From assembly GCF_003287975.1 (NCBI RefSeq), contig NZ_QMKQ01000001.1:248001-312000 (forward strand): a stretch of 64,000 nucleotides of DNA, given 5' to 3'. The position numbers and the translations under genes were made by a program. This document shows positions 56,113 to 64,000 of this stretch, piece after piece. The notes under the pieces are model-generated. The model saw nothing but the letters and a program-made list of their open reading frames with translations, made no database searches and had not been told where the DNA came from. Origin of the DNA: Arthrobacter sp. AQ5-05 (GTDB taxonomy: Bacteria > Actinomycetota > Actinomycetes > Actinomycetales > Micrococcaceae). Position 1 is the first letter of the stretch. The number at the start of each line of letters is the position of its first letter.

Positions 56113-57164
56113 TGGAAACCCCACGCGCAACCGCAGCCATGCGGCTTTCCCTGGAATTGGCCCGCCGCGGCACCCGAGGCGCAAACCCGCTGGTCGGCGC
56201 CGTCATCGTCGATGCCGAAGGCACAATCCTGGCCACCGGCCACCACCGGGGCGCAGGCACCCCGCACGCCGAGGCCGACGCACTGAACCGCCTGGGCCCC
56301 ATCGAACCGGCCGCGGCACGAGCCGCCACCATGGTCGTGACGCTCGAGCCCTGCAACCACACCGGCCGCACCGGGCCCTGCTCGCGGGCCATCATCGATG
56401 CCGGCATTGGCAACGTCATCTTCGCCGTCACCGACGGCGGCACGGACTCCGGCGGGGGAGCGGCGACGCTGCGCGCGGCCGGGGTGGAGGTCAGCCAGGG
56501 GCTGCTGGAAGCGGAAGCCACCGAGCTGAACCACCGCTGGTTCGCCGCCCGGGCCGCACAACGACCCTTCACCACCTTGCACCTGGCCCAGACACTGGAC
56601 GGACGGATCGCCGCGGCGGACGGCACCAGCCAATGGATCACCTCCCCGCGCTCCCTGCTGCACGCCCACGAGGTCCGCGCCCGCGTCGGAGCCATCGTGG
56701 TGGGCACCGGAACCGTGTTTGCCGACAACCCACGGCTCAACGCCCGCAACGAACACGGCGAGCCCTTCGAGCACCAGCCCCGGCGCATCGTCATGGGCCT
56801 GCGAGACATCCCCGCCGACGCGGCCCTGAAGGCCGACGGGAACTGGGAACAGGTCCGCACCCGCGACCCGCACCAGGTCCTGGCGCTGGTTGCCTCCCGC
56901 GGAATCGACCACGTGCTGCTCGAAGGCGGGGCCTCGATCGCCACCGCATTCCTGGCCGCAGACCTGGTCGATGAGATCTTCCTCTACCAGGCACCCATCT
57001 TCCTGGGCGCGGGCCGCGGCTCCGTCGGGGAGCTGGGCATTGCGACCCTCTCGGCCGCCCGGGCCTTCCGCCTCGATCCCGTCGACGGCGAGGCCGTGCG
57101 CATCCTGGGCCCCGACACCCTCACCCACCTTGAACCCATGCCAACGGGCACCGGCACACTCTAA
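56112..57164 (+). CDS. ribD: Bifunctional diaminohydroxyphosphoribosylaminopyrimidine deaminase / reductase RibD
   Basis: Carries out the second and third steps of riboflavin synthesis. The N-terminal zinc deaminase domain has TPHAEADAL (zinc His and catalytic Glu) and LEPCNHTGRTGPC (two zinc Cys). The C-terminal reductase domain starts TLHLAQTLDGRIAAADGTSQW, with VGTGTVFADNPRLN and VLLEGGASIATAFL for NADPH. 350 aa. Its ATG shares one base with the ribM stop (TGATG), so translation is coupled. Confidence 0.95.
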   Translation: METPRATAAMRLSLELARRGTRGANPLVGAVIVDAEGTILATGHHRGAGTPHAEADALNRLGPIEPAAARAATMVVTLEPCNHTGRTGPCSRAIIDAGIGNVIFAVTDGGTDSGGGAATLRAAGVEVSQGLLEAEATELNHRWFAARAAQRPFTTLHLAQTLDGRIAAADGTSQWITSPRSLLHAHEVRARVGAIVVGTGTVFADNPRLNARNEHGEPFEHQPRRIVMGLRDIPADAALKADGNWEQVRTRDPHQVLALVASRGIDHVLLEGGASIATAFLAADLVDEIFLYQAPIFLGAGRGSVGELGIATLSAARAFRLDPVDGEAVRILGPDTLTHLEPMPTGTGTL

Positions 57165-57175
57165 GGAACCAACAC

Positions 57176-57808
57176 ATGTTCACCGGAATCATCAGCGGCA
57201 TGGGCCGCATCGAGGCCATGGAATCCTCCCCGGAAACCGACTCGGTCATCCTGCGCATCACCGCGCCGAACCACACCGAGAACCTGGAACTGGGCGGGTC
57301 CATCGCCGTCAACGGCGTCTGCCTGACCGCCACCTCCATCAGCGGGGACACCCTGTCCCTGGATGTCATGGGCGAGACCCTGCGCCACACCACCATCGGC
57401 GCCCTGGCGGCGGGCGAGGGCATCAACCTGGAACGCTGCGTGCAGGCCGGCGGGCGGCTGGACGGCCACGTCGTCCAGGGCCACGTCGACGGCGTCGGGC
57501 AGCTGCTCGAGCACGAGTCGCTCGGGGCCTGGGACCGCTTCCGCTTCTCCATCCCCTTCGAATTGGCCCGGTACGTGGCCAAAAAGGGTTCCATCGCGAT
57601 CGACGGCATCTCGCTGACCGTCACCGAGGTCTCGGCCGCCAGCGAGAAGGAGCAGTGGTTCGAGGTCGGGATCATCCCCACCACCCTGCGCGAAACCACC
57701 CTGGGCCAACGCGTGCCCGGTTCCTCGGTCAACCTCGAGGTAGACGTCATGGCCAAGTACGCAGAGCGCTTGGCATCCTTCAACACCCCCGAAAGCAGCG
57801 CATCATGA
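57176..57808 (+). CDS. ribE: Riboflavin synthase alpha subunit
   Basis: Dismutes 6,7-dimethyl-8-ribityllumazine to riboflavin and the pyrimidine. Two homologous lumazine-binding barrels are visible: MFTGIISGMGRIEAME at the start with NGVCLTATSI, and SIAIDGISLTVTEVS in the second half with VDGVGQL between. 210 aa. It lies 11 bases after ribD and overlaps ribBA by 4 bases. Confidence 0.95.
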   Translation: MFTGIISGMGRIEAMESSPETDSVILRITAPNHTENLELGGSIAVNGVCLTATSISGDTLSLDVMGETLRHTTIGALAAGEGINLERCVQAGGRLDGHVVQGHVDGVGQLLEHESLGAWDRFRFSIPFELARYVAKKGSIAIDGISLTVTEVSAASEKEQWFEVGIIPTTLRETTLGQRVPGSSVNLEVDVMAKYAERLASFNTPESSAS

Positions 57809-59088
57809 GCATCGATCCCATTCGCCTGGATTCCATCGACGCGGCCATCAGTGCCATGGCCGCCGGCCAGGCCGTCGTGGTGGTCGACGACGCCGACCGC
57901 GAGAACGAGGGCGACATCATCTTCGCCGCCGAGTTCGCAACCCCCGAGCTGATGGGCTGGACCATCCGCCACTCCTCGGGCGTGGTGTGCACCCCGATGA
58001 CCGGTGAACGCGCCGACGCCCTGGGCCTGCCTCCCATGGTGGAAAACAACCAGGACGCCAAGGGCACCGCCTACACCGTCTCCTGCGACGCCGCCCACGG
58101 CACCTCCACCGGCATCAGCGCAGCCGACCGGGCATTGACCTCCCGCATCCTGGCCGACCCGGCCTCCGGCCCCGAGCTGATCAACCGCCCCGGCCACATC
58201 TTCCCGCTGCGCGCGGTCGACGGCGGGGTGCTGGTGCGCCGCGGCCACACCGAGGCCAGCGTCGACTTGTGCAAGGCAGCCGGCCTGGAGCCGGTCGGGG
58301 TCATCGCCGAGCTGGTGCACGACGACGGATCCATGATGCGCCTGCCGGCCCTGCGCGAGTTCGCGGACTTGTGGAACATCCCGCTGGTCAGCATCGAGGA
58401 CCTGGCCGCCTGGCGCGCCGCCTCCGACGCCGAGCCGGCCGTGGGCACCAGCGCCGCGGCCGTGCAGGGCGGGCCCGAGGTGCGGGTACCGACCCCGCAC
58501 GGGGAATTCATGGTCCGTGCCTGGCGCGAACGAAGCAGCGGCATCGAGCACCTCTCGCTCAGCGCCACGGGGCCCGACGGAACCATGGCGCGCGAGCCGC
58601 TGGTGCGCGTGCACTCCGAATGCCTGACCGGGGACGTCTTCGGCTCCTACCGCTGCGATTGCGGCGAACAGCTCGAAGCGGGCCTGGCGGCCATCAACGA
58701 ATACGGCGGGGTGCTGGTCTACCTGCGCGGGCACGAGGGCCGCGGCATCGGGCTGGCCAACAAGATCCGCGCCTATGCGCTGCAGGACGGCGGTGCCAAC
58801 ACCGTGGCCGCCAACGAGCAGCTGGGCCTGCCGGTCGACGCCCGGAACTACGACGCCGCCGCGGCGATCCTCCACGCGCTGTCCATCCAACGCATCCGGT
58901 TGATCACCAACAACCCGTTGAAGGAAGAATGGCTGGAGCAGGCGGGAATCGCCGTCACCGAGCGCGTCCCCACCCGGGTGGCGGCACGGCCCGAAAACCT
59001 TGAGTACCTGCGCACCAAGCAAAATTTGATGAACCATTCATTGCAATTGCCAACCACCGAAAACACCAACCCAGGAGTGAAATCATGA
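57805..59088 (+). CDS. ribBA: Bifunctional 3,4-dihydroxy-2-butanone-4-phosphate synthase / GTP cyclohydrolase II
   Basis: Makes both starting units of riboflavin. The N-terminal RibB domain has [16 protein letters not shown] and [28 protein letters not shown]. The C-terminal RibA domain has [23 protein letters not shown], where three Cys bind zinc, and [22 protein letters not shown], the catalytic region. 427 aa. Chained by ATGA overlaps to ribE before and ribH after. Confidence 0.96.
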   Translation: MSIDPIRLDSIDAAISAMAAGQAVVVVDDADRENEGDIIFAAEFATPELMGWTIRHSSGVVCTPMTGERADALGLPPMVENNQDAKGTAYTVSCDAAHGTSTGISAADRALTSRILADPASGPELINRPGHIFPLRAVDGGVLVRRGHTEASVDLCKAAGLEPVGVIAELVHDDGSMMRLPALREFADLWNIPLVSIEDLAAWRAASDAEPAVGTSAAAVQGGPEVRVPTPHGEFMVRAWRERSSGIEHLSLSATGPDGTMAREPLVRVHSECLTGDVFGSYRCDCGEQLEAGLAAINEYGGVLVYLRGHEGRGIGLANKIRAYALQDGGANTVAANEQLGLPVDARNYDAAAAILHALSIQRIRLITNNPLKEEWLEQAGIAVTERVPTRVAARPENLEYLRTKQNLMNHSLQLPTTENTNPGVKS

Positions 59089-59567
59089 GCGGACACGGAG
59101 CACCCCTCGTCGGAGCCGACGAACTGGCGGCAGCGGGGGAGGCCGGCATGCGCGCGGTCATCGTCGCGGCCAGCTGGCACACCCAGATCATGGACGGACT
59201 GGTTGACGGGGCGCTGCGCGCCGCCGCCGACGCCGGGATCAAGACCCCCGAGGTCATCCGCGTGCCGGGCACCTTCGAACTCCCGGTGGCCGCTTCGCGC
59301 CTGGCCCACTCCTACGACACCGTCATCGCGCTGGGCGTCGTCATCCGTGGCGGCACCCCGCACTTCGACTTCGTCTGCCAGGGTGCCACCATGGGCCTGA
59401 CCGACGTGTCCGTGCGCACCGGGGTCCCGGTCGGCTTCGGCGTGCTGACCTGCGACACCGAGGAGCAGGCCATCGCCCGTGCGGGCCTGGAGGGCTCCGT
59501 GGAGGACAAGGGCTACGAGGCCATGAGCGCCGGCCTGCAGACCGCCTTGGTGTTGACCCGGCGCTAA
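59085..59567 (+). CDS. ribH: 6,7-dimethyl-8-ribityllumazine synthase
   Basis: Joins the butanone phosphate and the pyrimidine to lumazine. Conserved parts are [54 protein letters not shown] with the catalytic His, and [21 protein letters not shown]. 160 aa, forming icosahedral or pentameric shells in the family. Last gene of the rib run. Confidence 0.96.
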   Translation: MSGHGAPLVGADELAAAGEAGMRAVIVAASWHTQIMDGLVDGALRAAADAGIKTPEVIRVPGTFELPVAASRLAHSYDTVIALGVVIRGGTPHFDFVCQGATMGLTDVSVRTGVPVGFGVLTCDTEEQAIARAGLEGSVEDKGYEAMSAGLQTALVLTRR

Positions 59568-59725
59568 GGCAGACAGTTTGGCACCGCCGCCCGCTCCACC
59601 GGCACCCGCATAGCGGGAACAGCGCCGCCGGGGGCGCGGGCGTCGTCGTGTCCGGGGCACGGGGCATCCCGGAAGGCCCTTTCCCCGCCGAGCCAGCGGC
59701 GCAGGGGCGAGGTCCCGTAGTCCGA

Positions 59726-60815
59726 CTACTCGTTCGCGATTTCTTCGCTTGGCGCATCGTGGCTGCCATAGGGCCTGGCTCCGGCGGCAATGGTGATGTT
59801 CAGGCGGGCCGCACGATGCGGGCCGAAGGCGACGTAGCACACGCCGTTGCCGTCGTAGCCGGGGAGTACCGGCCGAGCGGTTGATGCGCGCGGCAATCGC
59901 GTCAACCACCACGGCACCCTGCCCCTCGGCGAAGATCCCGGCCTTGGGGGGTGCCGACGCTGGTGACATCCCCGATGGCAAAGACCTCCGGGTAGGAGGT
60001 TGGGAGGGTCAGCGGATCCACGGGGATCCAGCCCCCGAGGGCCATTCCGGATTCGGCAACCACCTTCGGGACCACGTGCCTGGGCACCCCGGGGAACAGG
60101 TCGAAGGGCATGGCGGTGCCGTCGTCCAGCACCAGTTCCCCGCCCGCCGGGTCCAGCCGTTCGATCACCTTCCGGGGATGCCACGCGATGCCGCGCTCGG
60201 CAACGGCCTCGAGCAGCGCCTCGGAGGCCGCCGGCACCGGCGGCACGGGAGTGCGCAGCGGCATGACCAGGGCGATTTCGGAGCGTTCCCGCAATCCCCG
60301 GGAGACCAGCGGTCATGCACCAGGAATGCCGTTTTGCTGGGTGCCGGCGGGCACTTGAACGGTGTCGAGGTGACAGCGATGACCGCCTGGCCGCCGTCGA
60401 AGTCGTTCAGTGCCTCCCGCGCGGCCAGGGCGCCCGCGACACTGTAGTACTCATTGCCGCACTCCAGAAGCCCGGGTGTCGCGGACGGGTCGAGGTCCGC
60501 GCCCAGGGCCACCACCAGGTAATCCGCCTCGCAGGTACCTGAATCCGTCTCCACGGACTTGGCCGCCGGGTCGATGGACAGGATGGTGGCGCGCACATGC
60601 TTCACCCCGGGCTTGTCGAGCTGGCTGCAGGGATGGCTGGCCTCGGCCAGGGTGGGCCTGCCGAACATGACAGCGAGCTTGGAGAAGCCGAACATGAAGT
60701 GCCCGTTGCGGTCGATGAGCATGACCTCGATGCCGGCACCGAAACGTTCCGAGAGCCCCGCCGCCACCTCGAGCCCGCCGAAGCCGGTACCCAGCACCAA
60801 GACCTGCGTGGACAT
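59726..60815 (-). pseudogene. Decayed NAD(P)/FAD-dependent oxidoreductase (sulfide:quinone reductase-like)
   Basis: Reading leftward from 60815, MSTQVLVLGTGFGGLEVAAG begins an FAD Rossmann fold, with ADYLVVALGADLDPSATPG as the second conserved segment. A frameshift near 60310 moves reading to the frame holding RSEIALVMPLRTPVPPVPA and VFAIGDVTSVGTP; another near 59955 to AGIFAEGQGAVVVDAIAARI; a third near 59885 to YDGNGVCYVAFGPHRAARL, which ends at 59726. Each piece is in order and would complete a protein of about 360 aa. With three frameshifts it is not functional as one chain. Confidence 0.85.
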
Positions 60816-60993
60816 GGGACCAACTCCATCTGTCAGGTGACGAGCTATCTTCGACGGTATGGCCGCCCGGTGGCGTGGTCAAGGCACGGGTTTACCGAGT
60901 CGAAGGAACTCGCCCGACCCAAGGCATGGATCATTCGCTCAAGTCCATTCGGCTCGGCCTCGCTCCGCGGGACACGCCCCATGGGCGGAAGTG

Positions 60994-61665
60994 CTATTGG
61001 CTGACTACCGAGATTCCCGAGCCGAGCTCGACCCGGGCTTTCCCCGCCGGCGATTCGATCTGGACTCTGAGGGGCCCGCGGGCAGGCAGAGACACCTTGT
61101 TCGGAAACCAGAGCCGGTTCCGTTGCACAACGACCAGGAGCCCCTCATGGCTGCCCATGGAGGCGAAGGTGCTGGAGCAATCGTAAAAGATGGGGATGGC
61201 CAACCTCTCGGACAGCATGGCCACGGTGTCCAGCACGTCCTCGACGCCGATCCCGACTTCACTGATGGACAACATCTGCGGATTTTCGCCCTTGCCGGTC
61301 ATCGTGGCGGCATCGGCGTCGCGTGCGATGAACTCCAGGATGATGCCTTCGGGTCCCAGGAAATACAGCGAACGGGAATTCCATCCATCCGAACCGAGGA
61401 TGACCTCAGAGCCGCCCGCCTGGAGCAGCGGGACGCGACGGGCCAACCATTCGTGGGCCAAGTCAAACTCCGCCGGCAGGATTCCGAAGGCCAGGTGGTG
61501 GACACCGTCAAGAATATCCCCGGCACCCAGCATCAGGCGGCTTGGGCCAATGGCAACCTCCGCGCCAGTTGGAGTCGTTTTGACCGGTAACAGCAGGACG
61601 TCGCGGTAGAACCGCACCGCTTTGACGAGGTCATGGACGGTGATGGAGACGCTGGGGATTTTCAT
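60994..61665 (-). CDS. VOC (glyoxalase/bleomycin-resistance) family protein
   Basis: 223 aa, two VOC-type half domains. VSITVHDLVKAVRFYRDVLLLPV begins the first; VHHLAFGI and GIILEFIARD give His and Glu ligand candidates. The second begins LSISEVGIGVEDVLDTVAML. Members isomerise, cleave or sequester small molecules; the substrate is unknown. AAGG lies upstream of ATG 61665. It is second in a leftward unit behind the SoxR-box-like promoter, so induction by redox-active compounds is likely, and a detoxification role would fit. Confidence 0.85.
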   Translation of the reverse strand: MKIPSVSITVHDLVKAVRFYRDVLLLPVKTTPTGAEVAIGPSRLMLGAGDILDGVHHLAFGILPAEFDLAHEWLARRVPLLQAGGSEVILGSDGWNSRSLYFLGPEGIILEFIARDADAATMTGKGENPQMLSISEVGIGVEDVLDTVAMLSERLAIPIFYDCSSTFASMGSHEGLLVVVQRNRLWFPNKVSLPARGPLRVQIESPAGKARVELGSGISVVSQ

Positions 61666-61713
61666 TCTTTGGATGCCTTCTCTGGGAGGTGGATGCCACG
61701 GGACGCATTCGGG

Positions 61714-61941
61714 TCAGATGATTCTCGAGCCACGGCTTCCGGCCAAGAGCATCCGGGGTGATTCGTGTGGCCGCGGGATGCTCGCGCTTCGCTTTGGGTT
61801 TCCTGTCTCGCGGAGCTGTTTCCCCAGGAGCCGCAACCTCCGGCGTTGTTCACGGGCGGAGATTGCCAGCTGCCCCGAATCTTGTTCCGGGTTCCCGGCA
61901 GAGGCGGCTTCGCGTGCGTTGTTGATCAATGTGGCCGTCAT
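61714..61941 (-). CDS. Small hypothetical protein in the SoxR-controlled unit
   Basis: 75-aa basic protein MTATLINNAREAASAGNPEQ with Arg-rich middle (REQRRRLRLLG) and no known domain. ATG 61941 has GAGGAAA about five bases upstream, a good ribosome site, and the next gene starts 48 bases after its stop. It is the first ORF downstream of the SoxR-box-like promoter. It could be a real small protein or only leader sequence; coding character is moderate. Confidence 0.5.
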   Translation of the reverse strand: MTATLINNAREAASAGNPEQDSGQLAISAREQRRRLRLLGKQLRETGNPKRSASIPRPHESPRMLLAGSRGSRII

Positions 61942-61972
61942 GGGTTTCCTCGTGTTCGTGGGCGTAGGCACC

Positions 61973-62003
61973 ATGGAACCAGCTAAAGCTAGCTTGAGGT
62001 CAA
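61973..62003 (-). promoter_or_regulatory. SoxR-box-like operator and promoter in the soxR divergent region
   Basis: On the minus strand, TTGACC (62003-61998) is followed by a 19-base spacer and then TTCCAT. The spacer overlaps CCTCAAGCTAGCTTTAGC (61999-61982), close to the SoxR box CCTCAAG-n4-CTTGAGG: the first half is perfect and the second matches 5 of 7. The 19-base spacing is the over-long spacer expected for a MerR-family activator such as SoxR. It faces the small ORF and the VOC gene. Confidence 0.75.
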
Positions 62004-62028
62004 GCCGGTGGTGTGCAAGCATGGGCGC

Positions 62029-62514
62029 ATGACCCCCGCCACGCCCAGGAGCCTATTGCCCATCGGTGAAATTGCGAGCAGGGCGGGTCTGTCGGTACCC
62101 GCCGTGAGGTATTACGAGTCCCGAAACCTCGTCACCTCTGAACGAACCGCCGGCAACAAGCGAGTCTTTCGCCGCTACACCCTGCGACGGCTAGCCGTCA
62201 TTGCCGCCGGGCAGCGAGTGGGCCTCACCCTGGCTGAGATTGCCGAAGCGCTGGCCGAGCTCCCCTCGGACAAGGCCCCGACCCAGGACGATTGGCATCA
62301 GCTCAGCACGCATTGGACGCTGCTGGTGGCACAAAGAATCCGCCAACTGGAAAAACTCCAGGGATCACTCGATGACTGCATCGGCTGCGGTTGCCTCTCC
62401 CTCAAGAAGTGCCACCTCTTCAATCCCCAAGACGAGGCGGCATCCGAAGGCCCGGGTTCGCGGTGGGTTCGCAGGAGTCTGGAAACCAACGACGCAGAGG
62501 AAATCCACGGCTGA
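62029..62514 (+). CDS. soxR: Redox-sensitive transcriptional activator SoxR
   Basis: MerR-family regulator whose [2Fe-2S] cluster senses redox-cycling compounds or superoxide. The winged helix starts LLPIGEIASRAGLSVPAVRYYESRNLV; a dimerising helix follows; and the cluster ligands are the SoxR-specific C-x2-C-x-C-x5-C (CIGCGCLSLKKC) near residue 120. 161 aa. ATG 62029 gives the family N terminus; a GTG 21 bases upstream is in frame. No clear ribosome site. It lies divergent from its apparent target across the SoxR box. Confidence 0.95.
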   Translation: MTPATPRSLLPIGEIASRAGLSVPAVRYYESRNLVTSERTAGNKRVFRRYTLRRLAVIAAGQRVGLTLAEIAEALAELPSDKAPTQDDWHQLSTHWTLLVAQRIRQLEKLQGSLDDCIGCGCLSLKKCHLFNPQDEAASEGPGSRWVRRSLETNDAEEIHG

Positions 62515-62645
62515 ACGCCGCCCGCTGCTGGAACGGCCATGACGATTCCAGGTGGATGGCGACTCGAAGGAGATTCGTCGTGCGGCCTGCCCGAACCCAG
62601 CCATTTATCGCGGCAGCGAAGCCAACTGTGTGTGAGAATCTTCCC

Positions 62646-63404
62646 ATGTCCAATGAACCAGGAATCTGGCAGAACACCACACATGCCCGGGCAATGGAAG
62701 TCGACGTCGGCCGCCTTGGGGGAATCCGGCGCGACCCGACATTCAATTCACGCAACCGGGACTTGCACTTGGTCCCTGAGGTTCTGGCCTATCCGGCCGA
62801 CGAAGCCACGGATCAAGGTGAGGGCTCCGCACTGATGACGTTGCATCCGGACGGTTCGATTTCCGTGGCTGACAACGGGCGAGGAACCGGCACCCGGAAG
62901 GATGCTCATGGCCGCACCGTCAGGAAGCCGGTCATGGCCACGAAGGATCTCAGGTTCTTTGATTCCGCTGACGCGCCGTTACTGCCCGACGGGCAGCCTC
63001 GCCGAGGCATGTCCGTGGTTGCAGCCTTGAGCAGATGGCTGGTCCACACCAATCGGCACACGCACGGTTCATGGACCCGGCGCTACGAACGGGGCCTCCC
63101 CGTGACGGACTTGATCCCGTTGGCGGACAACGGAACGACCGGAACAACGGTGCACTTCCTATCCGGTCCACCCTGCGCGCCCGCGCCGAGATATTGGTAT
63201 CCGAGCTCGAAACCTTGAGCGAGGCCCTTGCTCCTGTTCTCTCCGTTGAGGTTCGAGATTGTCGATCTTGAATGCACGACCGTCAACGGCCGACCCGACG
63301 ACACCGTGCGCCGAGGAGCATTTCTCGGACGGTGGCTCGCTCTCGGCGTCGAGCTGAATAGGTACCAGCCTTTGCCGATCCGCGACGCCGGCGTCCGGCC
63401 ATGA
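62646..63404 (+). pseudogene. Frameshifted GyrB-like (GHKL) ATPase-domain protein
   Basis: From ATG 62646 the frame shows LHLVPEVLAYPADEATDQG and VADNGRGTGTR, the GHKL ATP-site motifs of GyrB/ParE, then GMSVVAALSRWLVHTNRHTHG and ERGLPVTDLIPLADN and GTTVHFLS. After about 63165 the reading passes to another frame (RARAEILVSELETLSEALAPVL), then returns near 63245 to the first frame (FEIVDLECTTVNGRPDDTVRR) and ends at 63404. The ATP-site Asn of DNS is replaced (AYP), so activity was probably lost. It would be an ATPase-domain-only protein of about 250 aa, without topoisomerase domains. Confidence 0.72.
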
Positions 63405-63458
63405 TTGCGTCAGGATTGCACGAGGGCCCGGAGCCGAGCTGGAGAGCGCCTGGTGTGA

Positions 63459-64000
63459 CTACATCTGCCGTGCAACGGCAGGCCGCTGGAAAACCAGCAA
63501 GGCGTCGGCGACCAAGTCGTGGGGGTATCGATCCCAGAGAATCTCGGTGGTGCCCACGAGGGCGAGGTGCTGCCCAAGCGCGCGTTTGCAGTCGCGAATC
63601 AGGTGGGTGGTGAGGTCCATGTGGTGGATGTCGGCAAGGTTCCACACCACGAAGCCGCCGGGCACAACCAACCGGGCGCATTGGGCTGCAACGAGTCCGA
63701 GCTCGGCCAGGTAGCGGTCGTAGTCGCCGTCGTTTTCCACGTACGCGGTCAGCGGGTCGGGCTCGTGGTTTTCCGCCGTCATGTACGGGGGAGACGCGAC
63801 GATGAGGTTGATGTCTGCGTCGGGCAGGGTCGACTCGGCGCCGCGGACGAGCCGCAGCAGTTCCCTGGCGTCGCCCTCGATGATGTGGGCGTTGGGCAGC
63901 CGTTCATGCAGGTAGTCCACGCGCTCGGGCAGCAGTTCGATGCCCAGTGCTTCCCGCCCCAGTGCGATTGCCCGTACGAGGGTGGTGCCAAAGCCTGCGA
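63459..64000 (-). CDS. DNA methyltransferase (N4/N6 amino-type), 5' part outside the window
   Basis: The frame is open to the right edge. AGFGTTLVRAIALGREALGI, at the edge, is the SAM motif I (the FxGxG type). The catalytic motif IV follows as VASPPYMTAEN, an (S)PPY typical of N4-cytosine or N6-adenine DNA methyltransferases. FVVWNLADIHHMDLTTHLI and a DRYPHDLVADALLVFQRP C terminus follow. Upstream target-recognition sequence is not in the window. A RNA-modifying relative is less likely but cannot be excluded. Whether a restriction enzyme is linked is not seen. Confidence 0.75.
   Translation of the reverse strand, partial: AGFGTTLVRAIALGREALGIELLPERVDYLHERLPNAHIIEGDARELLRLVRGAESTLPDADINLIVASPPYMTAENHEPDPLTAYVENDGDYDRYLAELGLVAAQCARLVVPGGFVVWNLADIHHMDLTTHLIRDCKRALGQHLALVGTTEILWDRYPHDLVADALLVFQRPAVARQM

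Noticed and set aside
63459-64000. Complete restriction-modification system
   Set aside because: Only a methyltransferase fragment is visible and no restriction endonuclease gene lies within the window.

Overview
The window is about 64 kb of GC-rich chromosome from an actinobacterium, most likely a Micrococcaceae member of the Arthrobacter/Paeniglutamicibacter type. The evidence is the gene content: SepH, DUF3710, DUF3159, DUF3000, DUF3093 and DUF4193 proteins, a CeoB/CeoC pair, and mycothiol-linked families. GTG starts and 4-base ATGA/GTGA gene overlaps are frequent. From memory, the order DUF4193 - DUF3093 - dut - DUF3710 - OB-fold - DUF3159 - ceoBC - APC permease - TRAM methyltransferase, with dxs, an HRDC RNase D and DUF3000 nearby, matches the M. 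tuberculosis Rv2680-Rv2699 region. Most of the window is therefore core chromosome, with small decayed islands in it.

Layout. 0-11 kb: a truncated phosphodiesterase, sepH, the dut cluster, two cytosolic K+ regulator proteins (CeoB/CeoC) divergent from a KimA-like permease, and an RNA methyltransferase. 11-20 kb: aconitase behind a palindromic control region, an ArsC-like protein, a badly decayed molybdopterin oxidoreductase gene, then dxs with two co-directional genes. 20-30 kb: three DinB/mycothiol-isomerase-fold genes, argG, and an operon of aldo/keto reductase, nucleoside hydrolase and a complete ECF transporter. 30-41 kb: a cysteine hydrolase, two Rieske lipoproteins, a beta-oxidation pair (fadB/fadA), RNase D, DUF3000, threonine aldolase, an SDR enzyme and a DUF6421 protein. 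41-48 kb: msrB, an alpha/beta hydrolase, ybaK, sufE with a sulfurtransferase, zapE, benE and a small antitoxin-like protein. 48.2-49.0 kb: six tRNA genes (Gly, Cys, Val, Gly, Val, Gly), all leftward. 49.2-51.2 kb: a PD-(D/E)XK nuclease gene and a decayed IS605-type element. 51.3-59.6 kb: def-fmt-rsmB-rpe, then an FMN riboswitch and the riboflavin genes ribM-ribD-ribE-ribBA-ribH. 59.7-64 kb: a frayed region with a broken flavoprotein, a VOC protein and small ORF divergent from soxR across a SoxR-box-like site, a frameshifted GyrB-like ATPase fragment, and a truncated DNA methyltransferase.

How the genes work together: def and fmt handle N-formyl-Met start chemistry; the FMN riboswitch appears to control riboflavin uptake and synthesis as one unit; the ECF operon joins uptake to nucleoside cleavage; fadB/fadA form a beta-oxidation module; sufE and the sulfurtransferase concern sulfur transfer. 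I see no CRISPR array, rRNA genes, intact prophage or intact mobile element. The least explained parts are the asymmetric ECF ATPase, the SoxR-controlled divergent unit, the DUF6421 operon, the palindromes before acnA, and the cluster of decayed genes.
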